Below are positions 27,066 to 34,482 of a stretch of 64,000 nt of DNA, in pieces (position 1 is the first letter of the stretch; each line of letters starts with the position of its first letter). The DNA is from Salinimicrobium profundisediminis (GTDB lineage Bacteria; Bacteroidota; Bacteroidia; Flavobacteriales; Flavobacteriaceae), in NCBI RefSeq assembly GCF_026241755.1, contig NZ_JAPJDA010000003.1, positions 110,815-174,814 on the forward strand. The letters are read 5' to 3'. The notes below the pieces were generated by a model. It saw only the letters and a program-made list of their open reading frames with translations. It was not told the DNA's origin and did not search any database. Made by a program: the position numbers and the translations under genes.

Positions 27066-27577
27066 TGCAGGCAACCCACCACTCCACTCCTTTTAAGAAA
27101 AAACAATTTCCGGTGATCCTTGTGCTGGACGGAATATCAAGTCCGGCGAACATTGGCAGCTTTTTCAGGTTAGCCGACGCTTTTGGTATTGAGAAACTTC
27201 TCATTTGCGAGAGCACGGTAGATCTTCAAAGCAACAGGTTGAAAAGAACCGCAAGAGCCACAGTTAAAAATGTAGATTTTGAGGAACAGGAAGATTCTGA
27301 AGCAGCTTGCAAACAATTAAAAGAAGCAGGATATAAAATTGTGGCTATTGAAGTAACATCAAGAAGTATTGCCCTCCAAAAATGCCATTTTGAAGCCGAA
27401 GATAAAATTGCACTGGTGCTGGGAAATGAACGTTTGGGAGTTAGAAAAGAGATCCTTGATTTGGCCGATACCATCTTGCATATTGACATGTTTGGCGAGA
27501 ACAGCAGCATGAACGTGACCCATGCCGGTGCCATTGCACTTTTTGAAATCACAAAAAGGCTGCAGCCAGTTCCATGA
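27065..27577 (+). CDS. TrmH/SpoU family RNA 2'-O-methyltransferase
   Basis: A 170-residue SPOUT-fold enzyme lacking an N-terminal RNA-binding extension. SpoU motifs are present in order: motif 1 LDGISSPANIGSFFRLADAF (N and R contact RNA ribose), motif 2 IALVLGNERLGV and motif 3 MNVTHAGAIALFE (AdoMet knot). Small TrmH-like proteins methylate the 2'-OH of tRNA or rRNA; the target here cannot be told. The ATG overlaps the DUF4159 stop by one base and the AI-2E gene follows after 19 nt. Confidence 0.92.
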   Translation: MQATHHSTPFKKKQFPVILVLDGISSPANIGSFFRLADAFGIEKLLICESTVDLQSNRLKRTARATVKNVDFEEQEDSEAACKQLKEAGYKIVAIEVTSRSIALQKCHFEAEDKIALVLGNERLGVRKEILDLADTILHIDMFGENSSMNVTHAGAIALFEITKRLQPVP

Positions 27578-27596
27578 GAAATAATATATTTACCAC

Positions 27597-28685
27597 GTGA
27601 ACGAAAAAGAGCTTTCCTACGGTATACTTCGTGCCATTGCCATTATTTTGGGAGTGGCTTTTCTACTTTATTTCCTGTACCTCATACAATCGGTACTGGT
27701 ATATATCGCTATTGCGGGTGTCATCTCGCTTGTAGGACGGCCGGTGGTGCTGTTCCTTAAAAACCATCTCAAGCTGCCCAACAAGCTCGCCGTGGTCATT
27801 GTTCTACTTTTGGTGCTACTGAGTTTTATTGGCTTGATTACCATCTTTATTCCTATTGTGGTAGAGCAAAGTAAGAACCTGGGGCAAATAGATATGGATG
27901 CCTTTACCCGTGATTTGAACGAACTCAACAACCAGATCAATAATTATTTTGGCGTAGAAGAGATCAATATCATTGAAGGTATTAAACAAACAGAATTTGT
28001 AAGGAATTTTGACCTGGCTACCATTCCTCGTTATCTCAATAGTTTCTTCGGAATATTGGGAGCCGGTATTATTGCTGTCTTTTCCATCATTTTTATATCC
28101 TTCTTTTTCCTGAAAGACAGTCGGCTTATGCTCAACAGTATTTTGGTGTTTGCCAACAGAGGGCATGAAGACAAATTCCAAAGGGTCTTTAACAAGATCA
28201 AAGTATTATTATCCCGCTATTTTGTTGGGCTCACCATGCAAATTACCGTGCTGTTTATTTTATACAGCATCCTGCTCTCACTGTTTGAGATCAACAACCC
28301 AATCGCCATAGCATTCATTTGTGCTTTTTTAAATATAGTACCTTACCTGGGGCCCATTATTGCCGGAATTTTAGTTTCATTATTTGTGATTTCAAGCAAC
28401 CTGGGAGCCGATTTTCAAACCATCATCCTGCCACAGCTCATTTACGTGATGTCGGGTTATATGGTGTGCCAGTTAATAGACAATTTTATCAATCAGCCGC
28501 TTATATTTGGTGCCAGCGTGCGTTCCCATCCTCTTGAAATATTTTTGGTGATCCTCATTGCGGGGCTTACTTCCGGGATTCTGGGAATGGTGGTCGCAGT
28601 ACCATTTTACACCGCTATTAAGGTTATTGCCAAAGAATCTTTAAGCGAGTACAAGATCGTAAAACGGCTAACGCGAGATCTTTAA
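27597..28685 (+). CDS. AI-2E family transporter (PerM/UPF0118), copy 1
   Basis: A 362-residue membrane protein with about seven or eight helices: two to three at the N-terminus (ILRAIAIILGVAFLLYFLYL), a soluble segment near 90-150, and the conserved C-terminal group with FICAFLNIVPYLGPIIAGIL. The start is GTG at 27597, 19 nt after the TrmH-family gene. Family members include permeases tied to autoinducer-2 export and a Na+/H+ antiporter group, so the substrate is uncertain. A second family member lies at 60661-61740. The stop codon directly abuts the TTG of the next gene. Confidence 0.88.
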   Translation: MNEKELSYGILRAIAIILGVAFLLYFLYLIQSVLVYIAIAGVISLVGRPVVLFLKNHLKLPNKLAVVIVLLLVLLSFIGLITIFIPIVVEQSKNLGQIDMDAFTRDLNELNNQINNYFGVEEINIIEGIKQTEFVRNFDLATIPRYLNSFFGILGAGIIAVFSIIFISFFFLKDSRLMLNSILVFANRGHEDKFQRVFNKIKVLLSRYFVGLTMQITVLFILYSILLSLFEINNPIAIAFICAFLNIVPYLGPIIAGILVSLFVISSNLGADFQTIILPQLIYVMSGYMVCQLIDNFINQPLIFGASVRSHPLEIFLVILIAGLTSGILGMVVAVPFYTAIKVIAKESLSEYKIVKRLTRDL

Positions 28686-29861
28686 TTGAATCGGGCGCTT
28701 CTAAATAGCGAGGTTCAGGAGTTTCTTGAAGAGCAATACAAGACTGAGGTGTCAAAAATGGCATTTCGGGGCAGCCCTTTTGAAGGCATTTCCACTCAGG
28801 AGCTGCTGGTGCAACTTTCGGGCAAGAAAAGAGCTGAGAAAAAATTACCGCTGTGGTTCAAAACCCGCGGCATCATTTACCCTCCAAATCTCAATTTAGA
28901 GCAGACATCTTCTGAAGTTACAGCACAACATAAAGCTTCCCTGGTGGCAGGAACGAGTCTGGCCGATCTTACCGGCGGTTTTGGGATAGACAGTTATTAC
29001 TTTTCAGAAAAAATAGATAAAGTGCGGCATTTTGAGCTGAATCTTGAACTTCAGAAAATCGCTGCACATAACTTTGAAATATTAGGTGCCAAAAATGTCA
29101 TTTCTGAAGCCCGTGATTCTCTGGATTTCCTGAAAAATACTTCGGAAAAATTCGACTGGCTCTACATTGATCCTTCCCGACGGGATGAAGCTGGCGGAAG
29201 AGTATTTTTTCTATCCGATTGTTTACCCAACGTGCCCGAAAACCTCGAATTACTTCAGGAAAGAGCCGGAAGTATACTCATTAAGACCTCTCCCCTGCTC
29301 GATTTGCAGGCAGGGCTCAATGAACTCCAAAATGTCCAGGAAATTCATATTGTAGCGGTAGAAAATGACGTAAAAGAGCTGCTCTGGATCCTGAAGCAGA
29401 ATACTTCGGAAAGCATCACGATCAAAACTGTGAATTTTCAGAAGAAAGAGAAACAGGTATTTACCAGTACTTTTGACAATGACCTGCCTGAAGTTTACAG
29501 CATGCCCGAAGCTTATCTTTATGAGCCCAATGCAGCGATCATGAAAAGTGGCCTTTTTGGGGCCCTGGGAAATGCGCTAAGGCTCGAAAAACTTCATCCC
29601 AACACCCAACTCTACACCTCTAAAGAACCTGTAGATTTCCCCGGAAGACGATTTAAGATTACACAAATATTGCCTTTCAGGAAGAAACAGTTGAAAAAGG
29701 ATCTTCAGTTAAAAAAAGCGAATATCACTACCCGTAATTTTCCTGAAAGTGTTGCAGAACTTCGGAAGATCTTAAAAATAAAGGAAGGCGGAGATGCTTA
29801 TTTGTTCTTTACCACGCTGCAAAACGAAGAAAAGGTGGTGCTGGTGTGTCAAAAAAGCTAA
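28686..29861 (+). CDS. Class I SAM methyltransferase with THUMP-like domain
   Basis: A 391-residue protein beginning at TTG 28686, directly after the AI-2E stop. An N-terminal helical part (1-80) precedes a Rossmann methyltransferase domain: motif I DLTGGFGIDSYYF, acidic residue after beta 2 in HFELN, and LYIDPSRRDEAGG as the catalytic-loop analogue (DPPY/DPSR). The C-terminal about 100 residues match the THUMP-like domain seen in Bacteroidetes and Firmicutes relatives, suggesting an RNA substrate. It ends the RNA-modification operon and is convergent with the GT2 gene 9 nt away. The methylated base is unknown. Confidence 0.88.
   Translation: MNRALLNSEVQEFLEEQYKTEVSKMAFRGSPFEGISTQELLVQLSGKKRAEKKLPLWFKTRGIIYPPNLNLEQTSSEVTAQHKASLVAGTSLADLTGGFGIDSYYFSEKIDKVRHFELNLELQKIAAHNFEILGAKNVISEARDSLDFLKNTSEKFDWLYIDPSRRDEAGGRVFFLSDCLPNVPENLELLQERAGSILIKTSPLLDLQAGLNELQNVQEIHIVAVENDVKELLWILKQNTSESITIKTVNFQKKEKQVFTSTFDNDLPEVYSMPEAYLYEPNAAIMKSGLFGALGNALRLEKLHPNTQLYTSKEPVDFPGRRFKITQILPFRKKQLKKDLQLKKANITTRNFPESVAELRKILKIKEGGDAYLFFTTLQNEEKVVLVCQKS
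28756..28766. repeat. AAATGnCATTT palindrome copies (28756-28766 and 29093-29103)
   Basis: AAATGGCATTT here and AAATGTCATTT at 29093-29103, both in the THUMP-like methyltransferase gene. They encode K-M-A-F and N-V-I, so the motif is conserved as DNA and not as a peptide. A further copy, AAATGCCATTT, lies at 27380-27390 in the TrmH-family gene (K-C-H-F). Confidence 0.7.
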
Positions 29862-29870
29862 AAACTTCGG

Positions 29871-30692
29871 CTATTCCAGGGGCATCTTGTTGGAAACTGC
29901 TCCTTTAGAACTCTGGACTTTTTTTGATTTCAACTTCCGTAGAAAATTGCGCGGGGCAATATAAAAAATCTTCATAAACACGAAACCAATATTCAGGAGG
30001 GTTATTCGTGCCACGTCCTGCCATGGCCTAAAGTGAGTCACACGCTCATTAGGATCATAAAGCACTTTTACCGGCAAATTGATCACCTTCACACCATCCC
30101 AGGCAGCTTTTACAATGACTTCTATTTCCAGTTCAAAACGGGAAGTGTAAAGGCTTAGGGAATTGACGGCTTTAAGAGGGTACAACCTGTAACCGCACTG
30201 TGTATCTGTCAATTTTATACCCGTCTCAACCCAATACCAAAAGCTGGAAAAACGGTTACCAATGCTGCTTTTATCGGGCACCGAGGGATCATCCATCTTA
30301 CGGGAACCAATAACCAGCAGCTCCGGTTTTTTAGGGAGGTGTTCTTCCAGGGCATCAAGAAAAACATGAAGATCATTTGGGAAATGCTGCCCGTCTGAAT
30401 CCATGGAAATAGCGTATTCATAGCCAAGCCGGGAAGCCTCTTTAAAACCCTTTTTAAGGGCGTTCCCCTTGCCTTTATTCACCGGAACATGAACCACCCT
30501 GAGAAAAGTAAAATTCTCCAAGATTTGAGAAGTACCGTCGGTAGAGCCATCATTGATCACGATGATATTATTGGTGTATGTGTGCACGTCATTAATTACC
30601 CTTTGCAGGGTTTTGTGGTTGTTGTACGTGGGTATGAGCACGCAACACTGAAGCGTATCAAATCTGGATTGGTATAAAGGCGGATTGATCAA
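29871..30692 (-). CDS. Family 2 glycosyltransferase (dolichyl/polyprenyl-phosphate type)
   Basis: A 273-residue cytoplasmic or membrane-associated GT-A glycosyltransferase. Motifs are CVLIPTYNNHKTL, VINDGSTDGTSQIL (nucleotide binding), NKGKGNALKKGF, DSDGQHFPNDL (metal-binding DxD equivalent) and DTQCGYRLYPL, typical of DPM1-like enzymes that transfer a sugar to polyprenyl phosphate. A basic C-terminal tail may bind membrane. The gene is isolated on the minus strand; acyltransferase or flippase partners seen in some Bacteroidetes are not present. The sugar donor cannot be inferred. Confidence 0.88.
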   Translation of the reverse strand: MINPPLYQSRFDTLQCCVLIPTYNNHKTLQRVINDVHTYTNNIIVINDGSTDGTSQILENFTFLRVVHVPVNKGKGNALKKGFKEASRLGYEYAISMDSDGQHFPNDLHVFLDALEEHLPKKPELLVIGSRKMDDPSVPDKSSIGNRFSSFWYWVETGIKLTDTQCGYRLYPLKAVNSLSLYTSRFELEIEVIVKAAWDGVKVINLPVKVLYDPNERVTHFRPWQDVARITLLNIGFVFMKIFYIAPRNFLRKLKSKKVQSSKGAVSNKMPLE

Positions 30693-31006
30693 AAAATGAG
30701 TTTGTTACAAAGTTAAAAAACTTAAAGACTGTATTTTACAGGGGGGCAAAAATAGCAAAACCTGCGGGTTTTACTGTATTAAAAACTAGCTTCCTGGAAA
30801 ACTTCGGAAACCCTCTATCGCCCTTCAAAAACGGCATTTTTGAGAGGTAATATTTCCTTCGGCTGCTGTTGAAAATATCTTAAACCGAAATTTTTCAGGC
30901 AGAGAACTTTAGTTATTTTTTATTTCAGCATTAATCTACGGAAATAACATTAATAAAATTGTAAAACGGCTGAGGTTGAGGCTTTATAAGCAATTATTAG
31001 CAGCAC
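30693..31006. other. Intergenic region between GT2 and ABC1 kinase genes
   Basis: No gene is seen. CAAAGTTA at 30708-30715 could be a minus-strand -7 box (TAACTTTG) for the GT2 gene, but no -33 box is at the right distance. The sequence TCAAAAACGGCATTTTTGA at 30823-30841 is a one-mismatch relative of the recurring palindrome and could form a short hairpin. Confidence 0.4.
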
Positions 31007-32653
31007 TCACTCATCTTTGAACAGAATGGTATAGCTGAGATAGATTCCCACAATTGCGGCCAGCAGGAAGAACAGGATGGCAAATCCCGGATACCCAAAG
31101 ATCATAAAAGATGACGGCACCTGCATTAACATTGCGGCGCCTACAATCATTGCTGCAATAATAAGCCCCAGAGTGATCCTATTTGCCACTTTTTGGAAGC
31201 CATCGGTCAGTCGCTTTTCATCAATCGCATCGATCTTGATGCGGAATTCATTTTTGGCCAGGTTATCAGTAATTTTATCAAACCGATCGGGCAGATTTTC
31301 TACCAGCTTTTTAGAATCGAGCAAGACCGAAAAGATTTCTTCAGGCTTAAGCTCGTTGAGCATTTTATCCTGAAGCAGCTTATTCATATAACGCCTTACT
31401 GCCTCTCTGAGGTCATACTCGGGTGCCAAAAATGCGATAATCTGATCCATGTTGAGGAGGATCTTTCCGAGGATATTGACCTCTACCGGAAGATGAATGC
31501 CATTCATGGCAGCGCTTCGGTTCATTTGGATCAACAATTTCCCGGTTTGCATATCCTGTGCAGTGCTATGACTACTTTCCTGCACCATGATGCTTATGTG
31601 CCTCCTGAATTCTTTTTGTGTGGCATGCTCGGTAATTTCACTCATGTTAAGAAGATTATCGGCAATCTCTTCCCCGTCATTCTTACTGAGGCCCAGGAGC
31701 AGCCGAAGCAGGTAATCTTTCATCTTCTTACTGAACTGCGCCACCATGCCCAGATCTATTAGGGCGATCTTTTCATTTTCCAAAAGATGCACATTGCCGG
31801 GGTGAGGATCTGCATGTACAAAGCCGTCTGACACTATTTGCTTTAGGTAAGCTTCAATAAATTCGTCGACCAGGGCCGTATAATCGTTTTCAGTTTTTTT
31901 AAGGGGAGAAATGCTGGTGATCTTCTTCCCTTTCACGTACTCCATTGTGAGAACACGAGAGGTGGTATAATCGGGAATAGGCTGAGGTACTATTAACCTT
32001 CTGTACTCTTTGAGATTTATGCCGAGGGTAACCAGGTTGTTTGCTTCTCTCAAATAATCGAGTTCATGCAGCATGATACGTCTCAATTCTCCCAGGACAT
32101 CACTAAAACCGTATTTTTTGCCCACCTCGGTATGCTTTACAGCCAAACCTGCCATTTCTTCGAGCGTATTGAGGTCTTCCATGAACTTTTTCCTGATCCC
32201 GGGCCTCTGGACTTTCACAGCGACGGTTTTCCCCGACCTGAGTTCAGCCCTATGCACCTGACCTATGGAAGCGCTTGCCAGCGGCTCTTCCTCGAAAAAA
32301 TTAAAGGCTTTTGAAATCTTGTTACCCAGCTCCCCTTCTACAATTTCCCTAACCTCTTCAAAAGGAATAGTGGGAAGATCATCCTGGAGGGAAGCAAGAG
32401 CTTCTAAATACCTGTCGGGCAAAAGATCGGGACGTGTAGAGAGCAACTGCCCAAACTTAACGTAGGTTGGTCCCATTTGTTTAAGATCCTCGACCAGCTC
32501 TTCGGGAGATTGCTCATAATCTTTAAAAGTGCGGGCCGTTTCTTCTTCCATTGCGTTTGAAGCAGTCTCATTTAAAAGATCGCTGTTCCAATACTTCAAC
32601 ATGAAGCTTAAAAACTTTTGATAACGCTCAAGATTTTCGGGGAGAATAGACAT
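31007..32653 (-). CDS. ABC1/UbiB (AarF) family atypical protein kinase
   Basis: A 548-residue protein kinase-like ATPase implicated in isoprenoid-quinone biosynthesis or lipid homeostasis. Diagnostic features are the KxGQ motif (GPTYVKFGQLLSTRPD), the Ala-rich nucleotide loop PLASASIGQVHRAEL, VAVKVQRPGI (Lys), the catalytic VHADPHPGNVHL and the metal Asp in IALIDLGMV. Two hydrophobic segments at the C-terminus (about 495-515 and 522-545) anchor it to the membrane, as in E. coli UbiB. No menaquinone-synthesis genes are adjacent. Its start is followed by a non-coding stretch leading to the tRNA pair. Confidence 0.92.
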   Translation of the reverse strand: MSILPENLERYQKFLSFMLKYWNSDLLNETASNAMEEETARTFKDYEQSPEELVEDLKQMGPTYVKFGQLLSTRPDLLPDRYLEALASLQDDLPTIPFEEVREIVEGELGNKISKAFNFFEEEPLASASIGQVHRAELRSGKTVAVKVQRPGIRKKFMEDLNTLEEMAGLAVKHTEVGKKYGFSDVLGELRRIMLHELDYLREANNLVTLGINLKEYRRLIVPQPIPDYTTSRVLTMEYVKGKKITSISPLKKTENDYTALVDEFIEAYLKQIVSDGFVHADPHPGNVHLLENEKIALIDLGMVAQFSKKMKDYLLRLLLGLSKNDGEEIADNLLNMSEITEHATQKEFRRHISIMVQESSHSTAQDMQTGKLLIQMNRSAAMNGIHLPVEVNILGKILLNMDQIIAFLAPEYDLREAVRRYMNKLLQDKMLNELKPEEIFSVLLDSKKLVENLPDRFDKITDNLAKNEFRIKIDAIDEKRLTDGFQKVANRITLGLIIAAMIVGAAMLMQVPSSFMIFGYPGFAILFFLLAAIVGIYLSYTILFKDE

Positions 32654-32963
32654 AAAAGCGAATTAATTACAAAAACTATGGTGATTAATTTAATTCTTCC
32701 TAAAAATAGGATATTAAAAATCGCTTAAGGAGGCTTTTATAATATTTTAACTGTGACAGCCCCCTGTGTAAGTAAGATGGTGGAAAGATTTGAAAAAAAG
32801 TTGAGGAGGGTGAATTTTTATGGGATCACAACAGGCTGGCAGAAAATCAATTAAGAAATTTCCTTTTTAAAGCGAGTAAAAAAGTAAAAAAAGGTTTGCA
32901 CACAAGTATCTGAAAACATACATTTGCAACCGCAAAATATTTGCAAGTTCATATACAAAATTA
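32654..32963. other. Intergenic region upstream of the tRNA pair
   Basis: No gene is seen. It holds the tRNA promoter at 32895-32926 and presumably the promoter of the ABC1 kinase gene, for which no convincing -33/-7 pair was found. Confidence 0.4.
32895..32926 (+). promoter_or_regulatory. Consensus promoter of the tRNA-Ser/tRNA-Pro unit
   Basis: TTTG, 20 nt, TACATTTG: a full match to the Bacteroidota TTTG/TAnnTTTG consensus. It ends 37 nt before tRNA-Ser, giving a short 5' leader as expected for a tRNA transcript. Confidence 0.8.
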
Positions 32964-33048
32964 GGAGAGTTGCCAGAGTGGTTAATGGAGCAGTTTGCTA
33001 AACTGTCGACGAGCAATTGTCGCGTGAGTTCGAATCTCACACTCTCCG
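32964..33048 (+). tRNA. tRNA-Ser (GCT)
   Basis: An 85-nt cloverleaf with acceptor stem GGAGAGT/ACTCTCC and G discriminator. The anticodon loop is TTGCTAA (anticodon GCT), there is a long class II variable arm (GTCGACGAGCAATTGTCGC region) and a T arm GTGAG-TTCGAAT-CTCAC. The CCA end is not encoded. It reads AGC/AGT codons and is transcribed with tRNA-Pro. Confidence 0.95.
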
Positions 33049-33088
33049 CTGTAAGAATTCAAGATTCTTAATTGAAAATTGAATTTTT

Positions 33089-33163
33089 CGGGGTGTAGCG
33101 TAGCCCGGTTATCGCGCCTGCTTTGGGAGCAGGAGGCCGCAGGTTCGAATCCTGCCACCCCGA
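33089..33163 (+). tRNA. tRNA-Pro (TGG)
   Basis: A 75-nt cloverleaf with acceptor CGGGGTG/CACCCCG and A discriminator, anticodon arm CCTGC-TTTGGGA-GCAGG (anticodon TGG) and T arm GCAGG-TTCGAAT-CCTGC. It follows tRNA-Ser after 40 nt and is ended by the hairpin at 33171-33202. Confidence 0.95.
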
Positions 33164-33170
33164 CTTAGTT

Positions 33171-33202
33171 AAAAAAACCTGCACGAAAGTGCGGGTTTTT
33201 TT
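33171..33202 (+). terminator. Intrinsic terminator after tRNA-Pro
   Basis: A stem of AACCTGCAC with GTGCGGGTT (one G-T pair), GAAA tetraloop and a seven-T tail, starting 8 nt after tRNA-Pro. Confidence 0.88.
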
Positions 33203-33622
33203 ATGGAATCACCGCAGGGTCCCCCGATACTTATAGGAATGCCATTCCCGACGAACATAAAAAGCAGATATAACACACTTTCAATCTATTGATTTTCAGT
33301 GTTTTTTTAATATCAAATGAATTCACTCTGTTTGTTGAATGATTCGGTGAATACTTCTTTACATTAAATGGCTACAAGTAAATTGTGCTTTATATTTTCC
33401 CTGATATTGAAAGCCAAAGCAACTGATAATTTCTATCTCTACAAGCTTTAATAAAACCTGCACCACATCGTTTAAAAACTGTTGAATAGTCTTTTGTGCT
33501 TCTGTATAGTTATTAGGATAAAATATTATATATTGTTAATAACTTCATAATTTTGATCTTAAATTATCTAAGAAAATATCGAGCAGAATTGACAAAAGAA
33601 TAAACCTATAGAAATTACAGAA
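33203..33622. other. AT-rich intergenic region before the GLPGLI gene
   Basis: No gene is seen. TAATTTTG at 33548-33555 is a possible -7 box for the GLPGLI/TonB pair, 67 nt before the ATG, without a matching -33 box. No copy of a tRNA 3' end was found. Confidence 0.4.
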
Positions 33623-34450
33623 ATGAGAAAACTTTTGATCGCTTTGTTTTTCCTTAATTTAGGAAATTTACAGGCGCAAAAATCCTATTCTTATAAAGCT
33701 ACTTACAATTTAGAATATCAGGAAGATTCCACTGATCAAAGTTCTATAAAATCTGAAACCGTTGTGCTTTATTTAGGAAAAGGCCACTCGCGATATTCCA
33801 GCCTGGGTAAGGCAGTAAAAGATTCTTTAGAAGCATATATAGAAGCTTCGAATATAAGTAGTTCCGAATCCTTTGAAATTTTAAACCAAGCTCCAGAAAC
33901 GGAATTTCACTACAAGATCTTTAAAAATTTTCAGGATAATGAACTTATTTTAGCTGAAATTATAACGGTAGATAAATGGAGATATAAATATATACAGGAC
34001 CTAAATACGATCGATTGGAAAATTCAGCCAGAGAATAAAGACATTTTAGGGTTTAGCGTTCAAAGGGCTACAGGCTCTTTTGCCGGTAGAAACTACGTCG
34101 CATGGTTTGCGCCACAATTACCATTTTCAGACGGGCCCTATAAATTCAGCGGTTTGTCGGGACTAATTTTAGAGATTTCAGACCTGGAAAATCATTATCA
34201 TTTTAGCTTAACGGGATTTGAGGAATTGGCAAATCCGGTAGATAAAATATTGGATCTGAATAGTTATAAAGTTCTATCTCAAGAAGAACTAGATCAATTT
34301 CGAGATGATCATAACCGTGACCCACTTGCCGCATACAAAAATGTAGGAGTCAGATTCGGTTTTAGAAACAAAGAGGATGAAGCTAAAACAAGGAAAGCAC
34401 TAAGCGAAAAATATAAAAAGCGCAATAATCCAATCGAGCTGCAGCCATAA
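33623..34450 (+). CDS. GLPGLI family secreted protein
   Basis: A 275-residue exported protein with signal peptide MRKLLIALFFLNLGNLQAQ. The family is named for a GLPGLI motif; here it reads SGLSGLILEI near residue 185 after FSDGPYKF, so Pro is Ser. Upstream, VDKWRYKYIQDLNTIDWKI and VQRATGSFAGRNYVAWFAP match the conserved core. GLPGLI proteins are found in Bacteroidetes next to TonB-receptor-like proteins, exactly as here (33 nt before the barrel gene), but the role is unknown. Base composition is more AT-rich than the operons on either side. Confidence 0.88.
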   Translation: MRKLLIALFFLNLGNLQAQKSYSYKATYNLEYQEDSTDQSSIKSETVVLYLGKGHSRYSSLGKAVKDSLEAYIEASNISSSESFEILNQAPETEFHYKIFKNFQDNELILAEIITVDKWRYKYIQDLNTIDWKIQPENKDILGFSVQRATGSFAGRNYVAWFAPQLPFSDGPYKFSGLSGLILEISDLENHYHFSLTGFEELANPVDKILDLNSYKVLSQEELDQFRDDHNRDPLAAYKNVGVRFGFRNKEDEAKTRKALSEKYKKRNNPIELQP

Positions 34451-34482
34451 TAAATTATCATCAATCAAAAACAATCAAGCGA

